DNA from: PRO6 sp035565775
GTDB taxonomy: Bacteria > Pseudomonadota > Alphaproteobacteria > Rhizobiales > Xanthobacteraceae
DNA: 64,000 nt
Direction of reading: 5' to 3'
NCBI GenBank assembly: GCA_035565775.1
Contig: DATMRW010000030.1
Location: forward strand, 124,001-188,000
Shown: positions 1-7,006 of the stretch, piece after piece
Layout of the letters: each line of letters opens with the position of its first letter
How positions within the stretch are numbered: position 1 is the first letter of the stretch
The notes under the pieces: generated by a model
What the model saw: only the letters and a program-made list of their open reading frames with translations
The model's database searches: none
What the model was told of the DNA's origin: nothing
Position numbers and translations under genes: made by a program

Positions 1-2
1 TC

Positions 3-374
3 GCCCTGATCGGCGTCGATGATGCCCGCCCCCTTGGCGCGTTCATCATATTCGATGAGCTGACGCCCGACCGACTGACCGCGGTTGAACGCGTCTGGCA
101 CGCGATGTTCGGCAAGCGCGTGCCGCCCGATCCACGCCTGACGCCACAAAGACGTCAGCGCGCCCGCCAGATGCTGCGCGCGATCGACGCGCGCGCGAGC
201 GGCGCCATCTACCGCACCGTCGCCGAGCATCTCTTCCCCCAGCACAAGATTGACGCAGCATCGTGGGTCGGCGACCCGATCCGGGAGATCACCATCCGTC
301 TCGCCCGCGACGGCATGAAGCTCGTTCGCGGCGGCTACCGGACGCTGCTGCGCCGCCCACGCCGGGATCGCTGA
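3..374 (+). CDS. DUF2285 domain protein, 3' part (5' end outside window)
   Basis: The frame is open from the window edge to a TGA, giving about 123 residues of a larger protein. The C-terminal half has the DUF2285 pattern: an RQMLRAIDARASGA segment, then SWVGDPIR and a final RDGMKLVRGGYRTLLRR. DUF2285 proteins are regularly found in alphaproteobacterial ICEs just before a helix-turn-helix gene and repA, which is the arrangement here. The biochemical function of the family is not known to me. A role as an accessory or DNA-binding protein of the element is only inferred. There is an internal ATG at position 105, but the conserved reading continues upstream of it, so that is not taken as the start. 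Confidence 0.75.
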   Translation, partial: ALIGVDDARPLGAFIIFDELTPDRLTAVERVWHAMFGKRVPPDPRLTPQRRQRARQMLRAIDARASGAIYRTVAEHLFPQHKIDAASWVGDPIREITIRLARDGMKLVRGGYRTLLRRPRRDR

Positions 375-500
375 TATCCACTCGTGTGTCGATTTTAGCA
401 TCTTACTTCGACATCGTCCGGGGCGCCGTCTTCGCGCCACCGTGCTCGCAACCCGCCGCTTATTCGAAGCGGCCGCCCGCGAGACCACGGAGGTGCGATC
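375..500. promoter_or_regulatory. Non-coding gap with a small inverted repeat upstream of the HTH gene
   Basis: A 126-base gap separates the DUF2285 gene from the HTH gene. It contains a perfect 6-bp inverted repeat, TGTCGA at 387-392 and TCGACA at 408-413, with a 15-base A/T-rich spacer. This could be an operator or promoter region. No convincing -35/-10 pair was assigned. Confidence 0.3.
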
Positions 501-782
501 ATGGCCGAAAGAGCCGCCAATTTACCGCCACGCTACCTGAGAACGCAGGAGGCGGCGCGCTTCCTCGGCCTTTCCGAACGCACCCTTGAGAAGCATCGGA
601 CCTACGGGACCGGTCCGATCTACCGCAAGCTCGGCGGCCGCGTGGTCTATTCCGTCGACGACCTTCAGGCCTGGGCGGATCGCGGTCTCGTCACCTCCAC
701 GTCCGATCCGCGGGGCGGCACTGTTTTACCGGCAAAGCGTCAAACAGCCTCGACCGCCGCCGGCGGACGCTTCCCGCGCTGA
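501..782 (+). CDS. Helix-turn-helix (excisionase/MerR-type) DNA-binding protein
   Basis: This is a 93-residue protein. Residues 11-60 have the HTH_17 pattern: YLRTQEAARFLGLSERTLEKHR followed in the wing by GPIYRKLGGRVVYSVDDLQAWA. The C-terminal ~35 residues are basic and low-complexity. The start ATG is supported by a GGAGG at 489-493 with 7-base spacing. Such small proteins sit directly upstream of repA in this ICE family and probably act as regulators of replication or as excision factors, but the sequence does not decide which. The gene ends 11 bases before the repA start, so the two are probably co-transcribed. Confidence 0.82.
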   Translation: MAERAANLPPRYLRTQEAARFLGLSERTLEKHRTYGTGPIYRKLGGRVVYSVDDLQAWADRGLVTSTSDPRGGTVLPAKRQTASTAAGGRFPR

Positions 783-793
783 GACGACCGGCC

Positions 794-1681
794 ATGTCGT
801 CGCGCCACACCCAATACGATGAACGCGCCCAACTCGATCTGTTCCGGGCGCTGCCCGGCGATCTCGCACCCCGCGATGCGCAGGACCTCATGGCCTACCC
901 GTTCTTTTCGCTCGCCAAGTCGAAGCGTCTGGCGCCGATAGACTTCAAGGCCGGCTCGGTGAAAATCCGCGTCGAGGCCGTCGCCGAGCACGGCATGGCG
1001 ACGATCTGGGACGCTGACGTCCTCATCTGGGCCGCCTCGCAGATCGTCGAGGCACGCGATCTTGGCCTGCGGCCGTCGCGCCTGATGGCGACCACCCCCT
1101 ATGAAATCCTCAACTTCATCGGCCGCGGCGTGTCGCTGCGCGACTACGACCGTCTGAAGGCCGCGCTCGACCGGCTTCAGTCGACTACGGTCGCGACCTC
1201 GATCCGACAGCTGACCGAGCGGCGCATGCACCGCTTCTCCTGGATCAACGAATGGAAGGAGCGCGCCGATCATCGCGGTCGGCCGCTCGGTCTCGAACTG
1301 ATCCTGCCTGACTGGTTCTACGGCGCCGTCCTCGATGACGCCCTCGTGCTCACGATCGACCGCAACTATTTCGGCCTGACCGGCGGGCTTGAACGCTGGC
1401 TCTACCGCCTGGTGCGCAAGCACGGCGGCCGCCAGGAGTTCGGCTGGAGCTTCGACTTTCCGCATCTCCATTCGAAGTCCGGCAGCCTCTCGCCGCTCAA
1501 GCACTTCGCCTACGATCTCCGTGACATCGTCAAACGCCAACCGCTTCCAGGCTACCGCCTGACCATCGAGCAATGCGCCGGCGGCCCGGAAATCCTCTCC
1601 TTCGTGCCGACCGATCCGGATGCCTTCGGCATCCCACGCCGTCGTCGCCGGACCAACCCTCGCCCTGGGGATAAGCTGTGA
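794..1681 (+). CDS. repA: Replication initiator protein A (RPA family)
   Basis: The 295-residue protein resembles the alphaproteobacterial plasmid/ICE replication initiator family (RPA, Pfam PF10134). The N-terminal part reads LDLFRALPGDLAPRDAQDLMAYPFFSLAK. The central part (WDADVLIWAASQIVEA, then TTPYEILNFIGR) and the WLYRLVRKHGG segment near residue 200 are typical. The C-terminus is strongly basic. Its expected role is to bind iterons and start extrachromosomal replication of the excised circular element, which stabilises it during transfer. Three iteron-like repeats begin 7 bases after its stop codon, as expected for a cis-acting origin. It is followed by parA, so replication and partition form one module. 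Confidence 0.88.
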   Translation: MSSRHTQYDERAQLDLFRALPGDLAPRDAQDLMAYPFFSLAKSKRLAPIDFKAGSVKIRVEAVAEHGMATIWDADVLIWAASQIVEARDLGLRPSRLMATTPYEILNFIGRGVSLRDYDRLKAALDRLQSTTVATSIRQLTERRMHRFSWINEWKERADHRGRPLGLELILPDWFYGAVLDDALVLTIDRNYFGLTGGLERWLYRLVRKHGGRQEFGWSFDFPHLHSKSGSLSPLKHFAYDLRDIVKRQPLPGYRLTIEQCAGGPEILSFVPTDPDAFGIPRRRRRTNPRPGDKL

Positions 1682-1687
1682 ATCGTC

Positions 1688-1753
1688 TCGTGCTATCAGG
1701 GACCGGCACTATCGTGCCATCGGGGACCGGACTCTCGTGCTATCGGGGACCGG
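1688..1753 (+). repeat. Three 19-bp iteron-like direct repeats (candidate oriV)
   Basis: Three direct copies of a 19-base unit occur immediately after repA at 1688-1706, 1712-1730 and 1735-1753. The consensus is TCGTGCTATCGGGGACCGG. Copy 1 differs by one base (CAGGG for CGGGG) and copy 2 by one base (GCC for GCT). Start-to-start spacing is 24 and 23 bases, about two helical turns, as in iterons bound by a Rep protein. No coding sequence overlaps them. The position next to repA supports an origin of replication or Rep-autoregulation site; function is inferred. Confidence 0.75.
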
Positions 1754-1828
1754 AATCGTCGATTCCTCGCCCTGAATCAGCAGGTTGCCAGCCCTGTAAC
1801 TTATCTAACCTAGATTCCTACGGAATCT
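1752..1828. promoter_or_regulatory. Array of GGAATC half-sites upstream of parA (candidate parS/operator)
   Basis: Two perfect palindromes share the same half-site. GGAATCG-T-CGATTCC lies at 1752-1766, and AGATTCC-TAC-GGAATCT at 1812-1828. A further GAATC lies at 1774-1778. They sit between the iterons and the parA start at 1890. Ribbon-helix-helix partition proteins bind short repeats in the par promoter and use them as centromere, so these are candidate binding sites for the RHH protein encoded just after parA. This is inference. Confidence 0.5.
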
Positions 1829-1889
1829 TTCTAACGCGCCCGCGCTTTTCGGCCGCTGTGGACGAGTCCCCGTTTCTCGGGAGACCGTC

Positions 1890-2528
1890 ATGATCGTCGC
1901 GCTGCTCAACCAGAAAGGCGGCGTCGGCAAGACGACGCTCGCCCTGCATCTCGCCGGCGAATGGGCGCGCCAAGGACGGCGCATCACGTTGATCGACGCC
2001 GATCCGCAGGGCTCGGCGCTCGACTGGTCGCAGCAACGCAGCCGGGAGGGGCTGGAGCGGCTGTTCGGCGTCGTGGGCCTCGCCCGCGACACGCTCCACC
2101 GTGAAGCGCCGGAGCTGGCGCGCGACGCCGACCATGTCGTCATCGACGGCCCGCCGCGCGTCGCCGGGCTGATGCGCTCGGCACTGCTCGCGGCCGACCT
2201 CGTGTTGATCCCGGTGCAGCCGTCGCCGCTCGATGGCTGGGCGTCGGCCGAAATGCTCGCGCTGCTCGGCGAGGCGCGCATCTATCGCCCGCAGCTCGCC
2301 GCGCGCTTCGTGCTCAACCGGTGTGCTGCCCGCACGGTCCTAGCGCGCGAGACCGCCGAGACGCTGGCGGATCACGACCCGCCCTTGCTCTCGACCACGA
2401 TCGGTCAGCGCATCGTCTTCGCCGATGTCGTGCAGACCGGCCGGCTCGCCGCCGAGCAGGACGAGGATTGCCCTGGCGCGCGCGAGATCGCCGCGCTCGC
2501 GGCGGAAGTCGCGAGGATCGGCGCATGA
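1890..2528 (+). CDS. parA: ParA-family partition ATPase
   Basis: This 212-residue protein is a small MinD/ParA-type ATPase. The N-terminus carries the deviant Walker A motif NQKGGVGKTT (residues 7-16). DADPQGSALDW follows at about 39-49 and VVIDGPP at about 87-93 is the Walker B region. It lacks an N-terminal DNA-binding domain, as in type Ib plasmid ParA proteins that work with a small RHH centromere-binding partner. The downstream gene overlaps it by ATGA and encodes such a protein, supporting a two-gene partition or stabilisation unit for the excised ICE. ParA-type genes at this position also assist ICE transfer in related elements (family knowledge). Confidence 0.9.
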   Translation: MIVALLNQKGGVGKTTLALHLAGEWARQGRRITLIDADPQGSALDWSQQRSREGLERLFGVVGLARDTLHREAPELARDADHVVIDGPPRVAGLMRSALLAADLVLIPVQPSPLDGWASAEMLALLGEARIYRPQLAARFVLNRCAARTVLARETAETLADHDPPLLSTTIGQRIVFADVVQTGRLAAEQDEDCPGAREIAALAAEVARIGA

Positions 2529-2779
2529 GCGAGCGGTCCCCGAAGCGCAGCTTTGCGGCGCGTCCCGCCGATCCCGAAAGCTGGATCAAGGCGCCCGATC
2601 GCCACGCACCCCGCGCCCAGCCCGCCGAGGATTTCTCGGCCCGGCTGACGATCGACGTGACCGCCGACATGCGAGGCCGCATCAAGATCGCCGCCTTCCA
2701 GCGCGGCCAGACCGTCGCCGACATGCTGCGAGCGCTGTTCGAGCGCGAATTCCCACCACCGTCAGGAGAAGGACAATGA
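2525..2779 (+). CDS. Small ribbon-helix-helix protein, probable ParA partner
   Basis: The protein has 84 residues. The start ATG overlaps the parA stop (ATGA), implying translational coupling. The N-terminal half (SERSPKRSFAARPADPESWI) is basic and probably flexible. Residues ~40-76 fit a ribbon-helix-helix fold: ARLTIDVTADMRGRIKIAAF as the strand and first helix, then RGQTVADMLRALFEREF as the second helix. By analogy with ParG/omega-type proteins it would bind the GGAATC repeats upstream of parA and regulate that operon. No ParB nuclease motif is present. The assignment rests on fold pattern and context, not on a recognised family name. Confidence 0.75.
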   Translation: MSERSPKRSFAARPADPESWIKAPDRHAPRAQPAEDFSARLTIDVTADMRGRIKIAAFQRGQTVADMLRALFEREFPPPSGEGQ

Positions 2780-3297
2780 CCGGCCTTGTCGCCACGCCAA
2801 TGCGCGCCGGCCGTGCTGCCGCCGAGCCGCCGCCCGAAGCTTTCACCCAAGTCGAGCTCGTCTGGATCGAGAAGCAAACTGAGCACTGGATTCGCTTCGG
2901 TCGCGAGCGGCGCGAGCAGATCCTCGACCGCCGCCGCCGCATCCTCTTCTTCCCTCCCGGCAACGTCCTCGCGCTGGTGCGCTGGGCGGCGAACGACCAC
3001 GGCACCGTGGTCTCGCGCCTCGACATCCTGCGCACGGTCGAGTGCGACGCGCCGTGTCAGACGGTCCCGACGGTGACGCCTGGCGCAGAGGTCCTGCTGC
3101 ATATCCACGGCTGGCCGAAGGTGGAGCGCGTGCTCCAGCTCATCGACGCTATCGAGGCGCGCGGCATCGATCCGACCGCGGTGTCGCCCGACCATTGGCG
3201 CCACGTCCACAACCGGATGACCGTCGGCGAAACTCCACGCGCTTATGGTCCGCGCCAGCACCGCGCCTTTCTCCTGCGCCGGGAGATCGGCGCATGA
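2776..3297 (+). CDS. DUF2840 domain protein
   Basis: The 173-residue protein matches the DUF2840 family that sits between parA and traF in Tn4371-like and related alphaproteobacterial ICEs. Recognisable parts are FTQVELVWIEKQTEHWIRFGR (residues ~21-41) and the FFPPGNVLALVRWAANDHGT segment near residue 60. The start ATG overlaps the preceding stop by four bases and has AGGAGAAGG just upstream. Its own stop overlaps traF in the same way, so it is embedded in a tightly coupled operon. The function is unknown; a role in transfer is assumed only from context. Confidence 0.85.
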   Translation: MTGLVATPMRAGRAAAEPPPEAFTQVELVWIEKQTEHWIRFGRERREQILDRRRRILFFPPGNVLALVRWAANDHGTVVSRLDILRTVECDAPCQTVPTVTPGAEVLLHIHGWPKVERVLQLIDAIEARGIDPTAVSPDHWRHVHNRMTVGETPRAYGPRQHRAFLLRREIGA

Positions 3298-3839
3298 CCC
3301 GGCTCTCCTATGCAGTGATCACCACGGCGGCAGTGTCTCTTCTCGGCGTCGCCTCGATCGCTTCGTTCGCGCCGCGCCTGATCTGGAACGCGTCCGCCAG
3401 CACGCCGGTCGGCTTCTACACGATCGGCGATGTGGACGACCTCGACGTGACCGATCTGGTCGCCGTCGACGCACCCGAGCCGCTCGCAACCTTCCTGTCC
3501 GATGGCGGCTACCTGCCACGCGGCGTGCCGCTCCTGAAGCGCGTCGCCGCGGTCCCGGGACAACGGGTTTGCCGGACCGGGCTCGCCATCACGGTCGACG
3601 GCGTGCCGATGGGCGACGCCCTCGATCGCGATCGTCGCGGGCGCCCGCTGCCCGTCTGGCAGGGCTGCCGGTTGGTCGCGAACGGCGAGCTGTTCCTGAT
3701 GAACTGGCAAGTCCGCGACAGCCTCGACGGTCGCTATTTCGGCCCGCTCCCGGCCTCCGCCGTGATCGGCCGGGCCACCCCTCTCTACACCAACGAGGAC
3801 GGCGATAGCCGCTTCGTTTGGCGCGCGCCGACGCGGTGA
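3294..3839 (+). CDS. traF: TraF-type conjugative transfer signal peptidase (S26 family)
   Basis: The 181-residue protein begins with a hydrophobic anchor (residues ~5-27). It has the S26 TraF-like motif NASASTPVGFY with the likely nucleophile Ser36 and the general-base lysine in LLKRVAAVPG (Lys82). RP4 TraF, the type member, cleaves and cyclises the TrbC pilin precursor, and trbC is present further on. It would act in the periplasm, tethered to the inner membrane. The ATGA overlap with the DUF2840 gene indicates coupled translation. Length is normal for the family. Confidence 0.9.
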   Translation: MTRLSYAVITTAAVSLLGVASIASFAPRLIWNASASTPVGFYTIGDVDDLDVTDLVAVDAPEPLATFLSDGGYLPRGVPLLKRVAAVPGQRVCRTGLAITVDGVPMGDALDRDRRGRPLPVWQGCRLVANGELFLMNWQVRDSLDGRYFGPLPASAVIGRATPLYTNEDGDSRFVWRAPTR

Positions 3840-3885
3840 CGGCGCGCCCATGCCCCTTTCCACCGCACTCTGAAGGAGACGACCC

Positions 3886-4233
3886 ATGCCCGTGATCGGT
3901 CAATTCATGCGCGAGAATGATGGCTTCATCGGCCATCTGACGACGCTGTCGCTGCATCAGGACATCATCATCGTGGCGGCCGAGCCGTCCGATGCCGAGA
4001 ACGCGCCCGACTTCCGCGTCCACGTGCTCGACACTATGAGCAACGAAACCGGCGCGGAGATCGGCGCCGGCTGGAAGCGCACCGGCGAGAAGGCCGGCGA
4101 CTACGTCGCCCTGCAGCTCGACGATCCGACCTTCGAACATCCGTTCCGCGCCAACCTGTTCCAGTCGGCCGACGACAAGTCCGCCTGGGGCCTGCACTGG
4201 AATCGCTCTCCGAAGCGCGGCGAGCGGGACTGA
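3886..4233 (+). CDS. DUF736 domain protein
   Basis: This 115-residue protein has the DUF736 layout. It opens with IGQFMRENDGFIGHLTTLSL, a middle block gives DFRVHVLDTMSNETGAEIGAGWKRT, and the end reads FRANLFQSADDKSAWGLHWNR. DUF736 genes are near-universal companions of traF and the relaxase in alphaproteobacterial conjugative elements and plasmids, but their function is not established. An AAGGAG precedes the start ATG. The gene is separated by only 3 bases from the lytic transglycosylase that follows. Confidence 0.88.
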   Translation: MPVIGQFMRENDGFIGHLTTLSLHQDIIIVAAEPSDAENAPDFRVHVLDTMSNETGAEIGAGWKRTGEKAGDYVALQLDDPTFEHPFRANLFQSADDKSAWGLHWNRSPKRGERD

Positions 4234-4236
4234 ACG

Positions 4237-4998
4237 ATGCCCGCTGCGCGCCATCAGCCTGCCGTCGGAGGTAGGATCACCCCCCGACGTGCAGCCCTCC
4301 TTCTTCTTTCCGGCCTGATCCTCGCCGTACCAGGCGCAAGCTCGGCCGGCGCACAGCAGGCGCCGGCCGAGCGGCCGTCGCGCAACGATCCTTATGGCGC
4401 TTTCATCGCCGAGGCGGGGCAGCGGTTTGGCGTTCCAGGAGCATGGATACGCGCCGTCATGCGCGTGGAAAGCGCTGGCGACGTGCACGCCATCTCGTCG
4501 GCGGGCGCGATGGGCCTGATGCAGGTCATGCCCGCCACCTGGGCCGAACAGCGCGTCCGGCATCGGCTCGGCAGCAATCCCTACGATCCGCGCGACAACA
4601 TCCTGGCGGGCGCTGCGTATCTGCGCGAGATGCATGATCGCTACGGATCGCCCGGCTTCCTGGCGGCCTACAACGCTGGTCCCGGCCGCTACGAAGAGTA
4701 TCTCGCCGGCCGCCCATTGCCGGCCGAAACGCGCGCCTATGTCGCCAGGCTCGCCCCCATTGTCGGCGGTGGTGAACTCACCGGCCCCGTCATGGTGGCG
4801 GCCGCCGATCCGCTGGCCTGGACGCGTGCGCCGCTCTTCGTTGTGCAGTCGGCTGTCAGTGGAGCTGCCGCGCCGGTGCAGTCTGAGGGCGAGCCAGACG
4901 CCACCACGGCAGCGGCCCCGGAGCGCGATCAAGGCCCGGTGGCTTCGCGCACCGATGGCCTTTTCGTCGCGCGCAATGCGCGCGGCGGCCCGCGATGA
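4237..4998 (+). CDS. VirB1-like lytic transglycosylase (SLT domain)
   Basis: The protein has 253 residues. After a basic start and a hydrophobic stretch (residues ~18-40, ending in the signal-peptide-like ASSAGAQQ) there is an SLT domain at ~50-160. The domain has the motif RAVMRVESAGD with catalytic Glu78, then AMGLMQVMPATW, AGAAYLREM and FLAAYNAGPGRYEEY. It is expected to open the peptidoglycan so that the mating channel can be assembled. The C-terminal ~80 residues are low-complexity and not conserved. It lies between DUF736 and the relaxase, matching its position in related ICEs. Confidence 0.9.
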   Translation: MPAARHQPAVGGRITPRRAALLLLSGLILAVPGASSAGAQQAPAERPSRNDPYGAFIAEAGQRFGVPGAWIRAVMRVESAGDVHAISSAGAMGLMQVMPATWAEQRVRHRLGSNPYDPRDNILAGAAYLREMHDRYGSPGFLAAYNAGPGRYEEYLAGRPLPAETRAYVARLAPIVGGGELTGPVMVAAADPLAWTRAPLFVVQSAVSGAAAPVQSEGEPDATTAAAPERDQGPVASRTDGLFVARNARGGPR

Positions 4999-5242
4999 CC
5001 GCGTTCGCATTCGCTCGCATCGTGGCGTGTTCTGGCGGACGAACGGCGGTCTGGAGAGGAGAAGCCGACAGCACAACCGCACGATGGCGAGATAAAAGCG
5101 CGCGATGTGCGGCTTGGTGCGGTCGTGTGTTTTCAGGGACTTATGACGCATTCGCGCGAGGTGCGCCTGATCGGCGCAGCCTGCGCTCTCGCAATTTATT
5201 CGGGATTTTCCTCGGCTTTGCGCGGTGTGCGGGGCTTCGGCC
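4999..5242. other. oriT: Gap upstream of the relaxase with a candidate oriT hairpin
   Basis: A 244-base stretch with no convincing gene lies just before the relaxase. It contains the perfect inverted repeat TGCGCC-TGATC-GGCGCA at 5162-5178. One base later, at 5180-5183, CCTG is followed by C, which resembles the core of P-type nic sites (YATCCTG/Y in RP4). A relaxase-adjacent hairpin followed by a nic-like sequence is the usual P-type oriT plan. The match to the nic consensus is partial, so this is a candidate only. A short frame overlapping the transglycosylase stop (4995-5246) has no family features and is not called. Confidence 0.4.
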
Positions 5243-6982
5243 ATGAGCGGAGAGGACGATTTCCGCATCCGGCCTGGACGCATCCGCTCCACCCGCGCAC
5301 AGCAGGCGCGGCCCTTCATCGCCCAGGCGTTGGCGGCCGCCCAGCGCGCTGGCGGCAGCGTCTCGCGCTCCGGCAAGATCAGCTCGGGCAACCGCTCGCG
5401 GTTCGGTCGCGGGCAGCGCGCGACCGTCCAGGCCAACCGGCTGCTCACCAGCCGATCGCGCAACACCGTCATCAAGACACGCGTCGTCCGTCATAGCGCT
5501 CGTGCCGCGCCGCTTTCCGCCCACCTCAGCTACCTGCGGCGCGAGGGTGTCACCCGTGATGGGGAGAAGGCGCGTCTGTTCGGTCCTGAGACCGAGGACG
5601 CCGATCCAAAGGGCTTCGCCGAGCGGACCCAGGATGATCGGCATCATTTCCGGTTCATCGTCTCGCCCGAGGACGCGACGGAAATGTCCGACCTCAAAAC
5701 CTATGCCCGCGACCTGATGGGGCAGATGGAGAAAGACCTCGGCACCAAGCTCGACTGGGTCGGTGTCGATCACTGGAACACGGATAATCCGCACGTCCAT
5801 ATCATCCTGCGCGGGCGCACCAATGATGGCCAGGACCTCGTCATCTCGCGCGACTACATCAAGGAAGGCATGCGTGCCCGGGCGCAGGATCTCGTCACCC
5901 AGGAGCTGGGGCCGCGCACCGATCACGAGATACGCCGCAATCTCGAACGGCAGATCGAGGCGGAACGCTGGACCAACCTCGACCGCCAGCTTGCCCGCGA
6001 CAGCTATCGCACCGGCGTCGTCGATCTTGCCCCGTACCCCGACCGCCAGCCTGACGAGTTCCACGCGATGAAGGTCGGCCGCCTGCGGAAGCTGGAGACG
6101 CTCGGCCTCGCGGATCAGGTCGGCCCCGGCCAATGGGTCGTATCCGAGAATGCCGAGGCGACCCTGCGTGAACTGGGCGAGCGTGGCGACATCATCAAAC
6201 GCATTCATCGCGGCCTGACGGAACGCGGTATCGAGCGCGGCGCCGCCAGCTATGTACTCGCCGGCGAGAGCATCAACGACCCTGTTGTCGGCCGGCTGGT
6301 CGATCGCGGTCTCGACGATGAGCTGAAGGGCACGGCCTATGCCGTGGTCGATGGCACCGACGGCCGCACCCATCACATCAAGCTGCCCGACCTCGACGCG
6401 GCCGGTGACAGCGCGCCGGGCTCGATCGTCGAGCTGCGCAAATTCGACGACGCACAGGGCCGCCGCCGCGTCGCGCTCGCAGTCCGCTCGGATCTCGACA
6501 TCGAGCGGCAGGTCCATGCGACCGGCGCGACCTGGCTCGACCGGCAAGCCATTGCCCGCGATCCGGTCGCACTCGGCGGTGGCGGCTTCGGCGCGGAGGT
6601 TCGCCGGGCGATGGACAGGCGAGCCGACCATCTCGTCGGCCAAGGCCTCGCCGAGCGGCAGACGCGCGGTGTCAGCTTCGCCCCCGGGCTTATCGACACG
6701 CTGCGGCAGCGCGAGGTCGACGCCCTTGGCGAGAAGCTCGCGGCCGAGACCGGCCGACAATTCTCGAAGGCCGCGACGGGCGAATATGTGGCGGGCACCT
6801 ACCGTCAGCGCTTTGCGCTCGCGTCGGGCCGTTTCGCCATGATCGACGACGGCCTCGGCTTCCAGCTCGTACCCTGGTCGCCGTCCCTCGAACGTCAGAT
6901 CGGCCAGCACGTCTCCGGCGTGTCGCGCGGCGCCGGTGGCGTCGACTGGAGCTTCGGCCGCAACCGCGGCCTCGGCATGTAG
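5243..6982 (+). CDS. traI: VirD2/TraI-like relaxase (MOBP type, DUF3363)
   Basis: The 579-residue protein has a relaxase domain at ~75-230. The metal-binding three-histidine motif is DHWNTDNPHVHIIL, with His177, His184 and His186. The HHFRFIVSPED block at ~134-144 is also typical. The rest matches the DUF3363 region found in alphaproteobacterial ICE relaxases. It would nick oriT, stay covalently attached to the strand through a tyrosine, and pilot it into the recipient. The ATG at 5243 is chosen over an upstream in-frame GTG because conserved similarity starts after it. The coupling protein traG follows after 24 bases. Confidence 0.92.
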   Translation: MSGEDDFRIRPGRIRSTRAQQARPFIAQALAAAQRAGGSVSRSGKISSGNRSRFGRGQRATVQANRLLTSRSRNTVIKTRVVRHSARAAPLSAHLSYLRREGVTRDGEKARLFGPETEDADPKGFAERTQDDRHHFRFIVSPEDATEMSDLKTYARDLMGQMEKDLGTKLDWVGVDHWNTDNPHVHIILRGRTNDGQDLVISRDYIKEGMRARAQDLVTQELGPRTDHEIRRNLERQIEAERWTNLDRQLARDSYRTGVVDLAPYPDRQPDEFHAMKVGRLRKLETLGLADQVGPGQWVVSENAEATLRELGERGDIIKRIHRGLTERGIERGAASYVLAGESINDPVVGRLVDRGLDDELKGTAYAVVDGTDGRTHHIKLPDLDAAGDSAPGSIVELRKFDDAQGRRRVALAVRSDLDIERQVHATGATWLDRQAIARDPVALGGGGFGAEVRRAMDRRADHLVGQGLAERQTRGVSFAPGLIDTLRQREVDALGEKLAAETGRQFSKAATGEYVAGTYRQRFALASGRFAMIDDGLGFQLVPWSPSLERQIGQHVSGVSRGAGGVDWSFGRNRGLGM

Positions 6983-7006
6983 CCCATCAAGAAAGGAGTG
7001 CCCGCC

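Noticed and set aside
4995..5246. 83-codon frame overlapping the transglycosylase stop
   Set aside because: The ATGA overlap is attractive, but the peptide is Arg/Cys-rich with no family match, and it lies in the likely oriT region.
3589..5475. 628-codon minus-strand frame
   Set aside because: It lies opposite traF, DUF736 and the lytic transglycosylase, with no recognisable domain.
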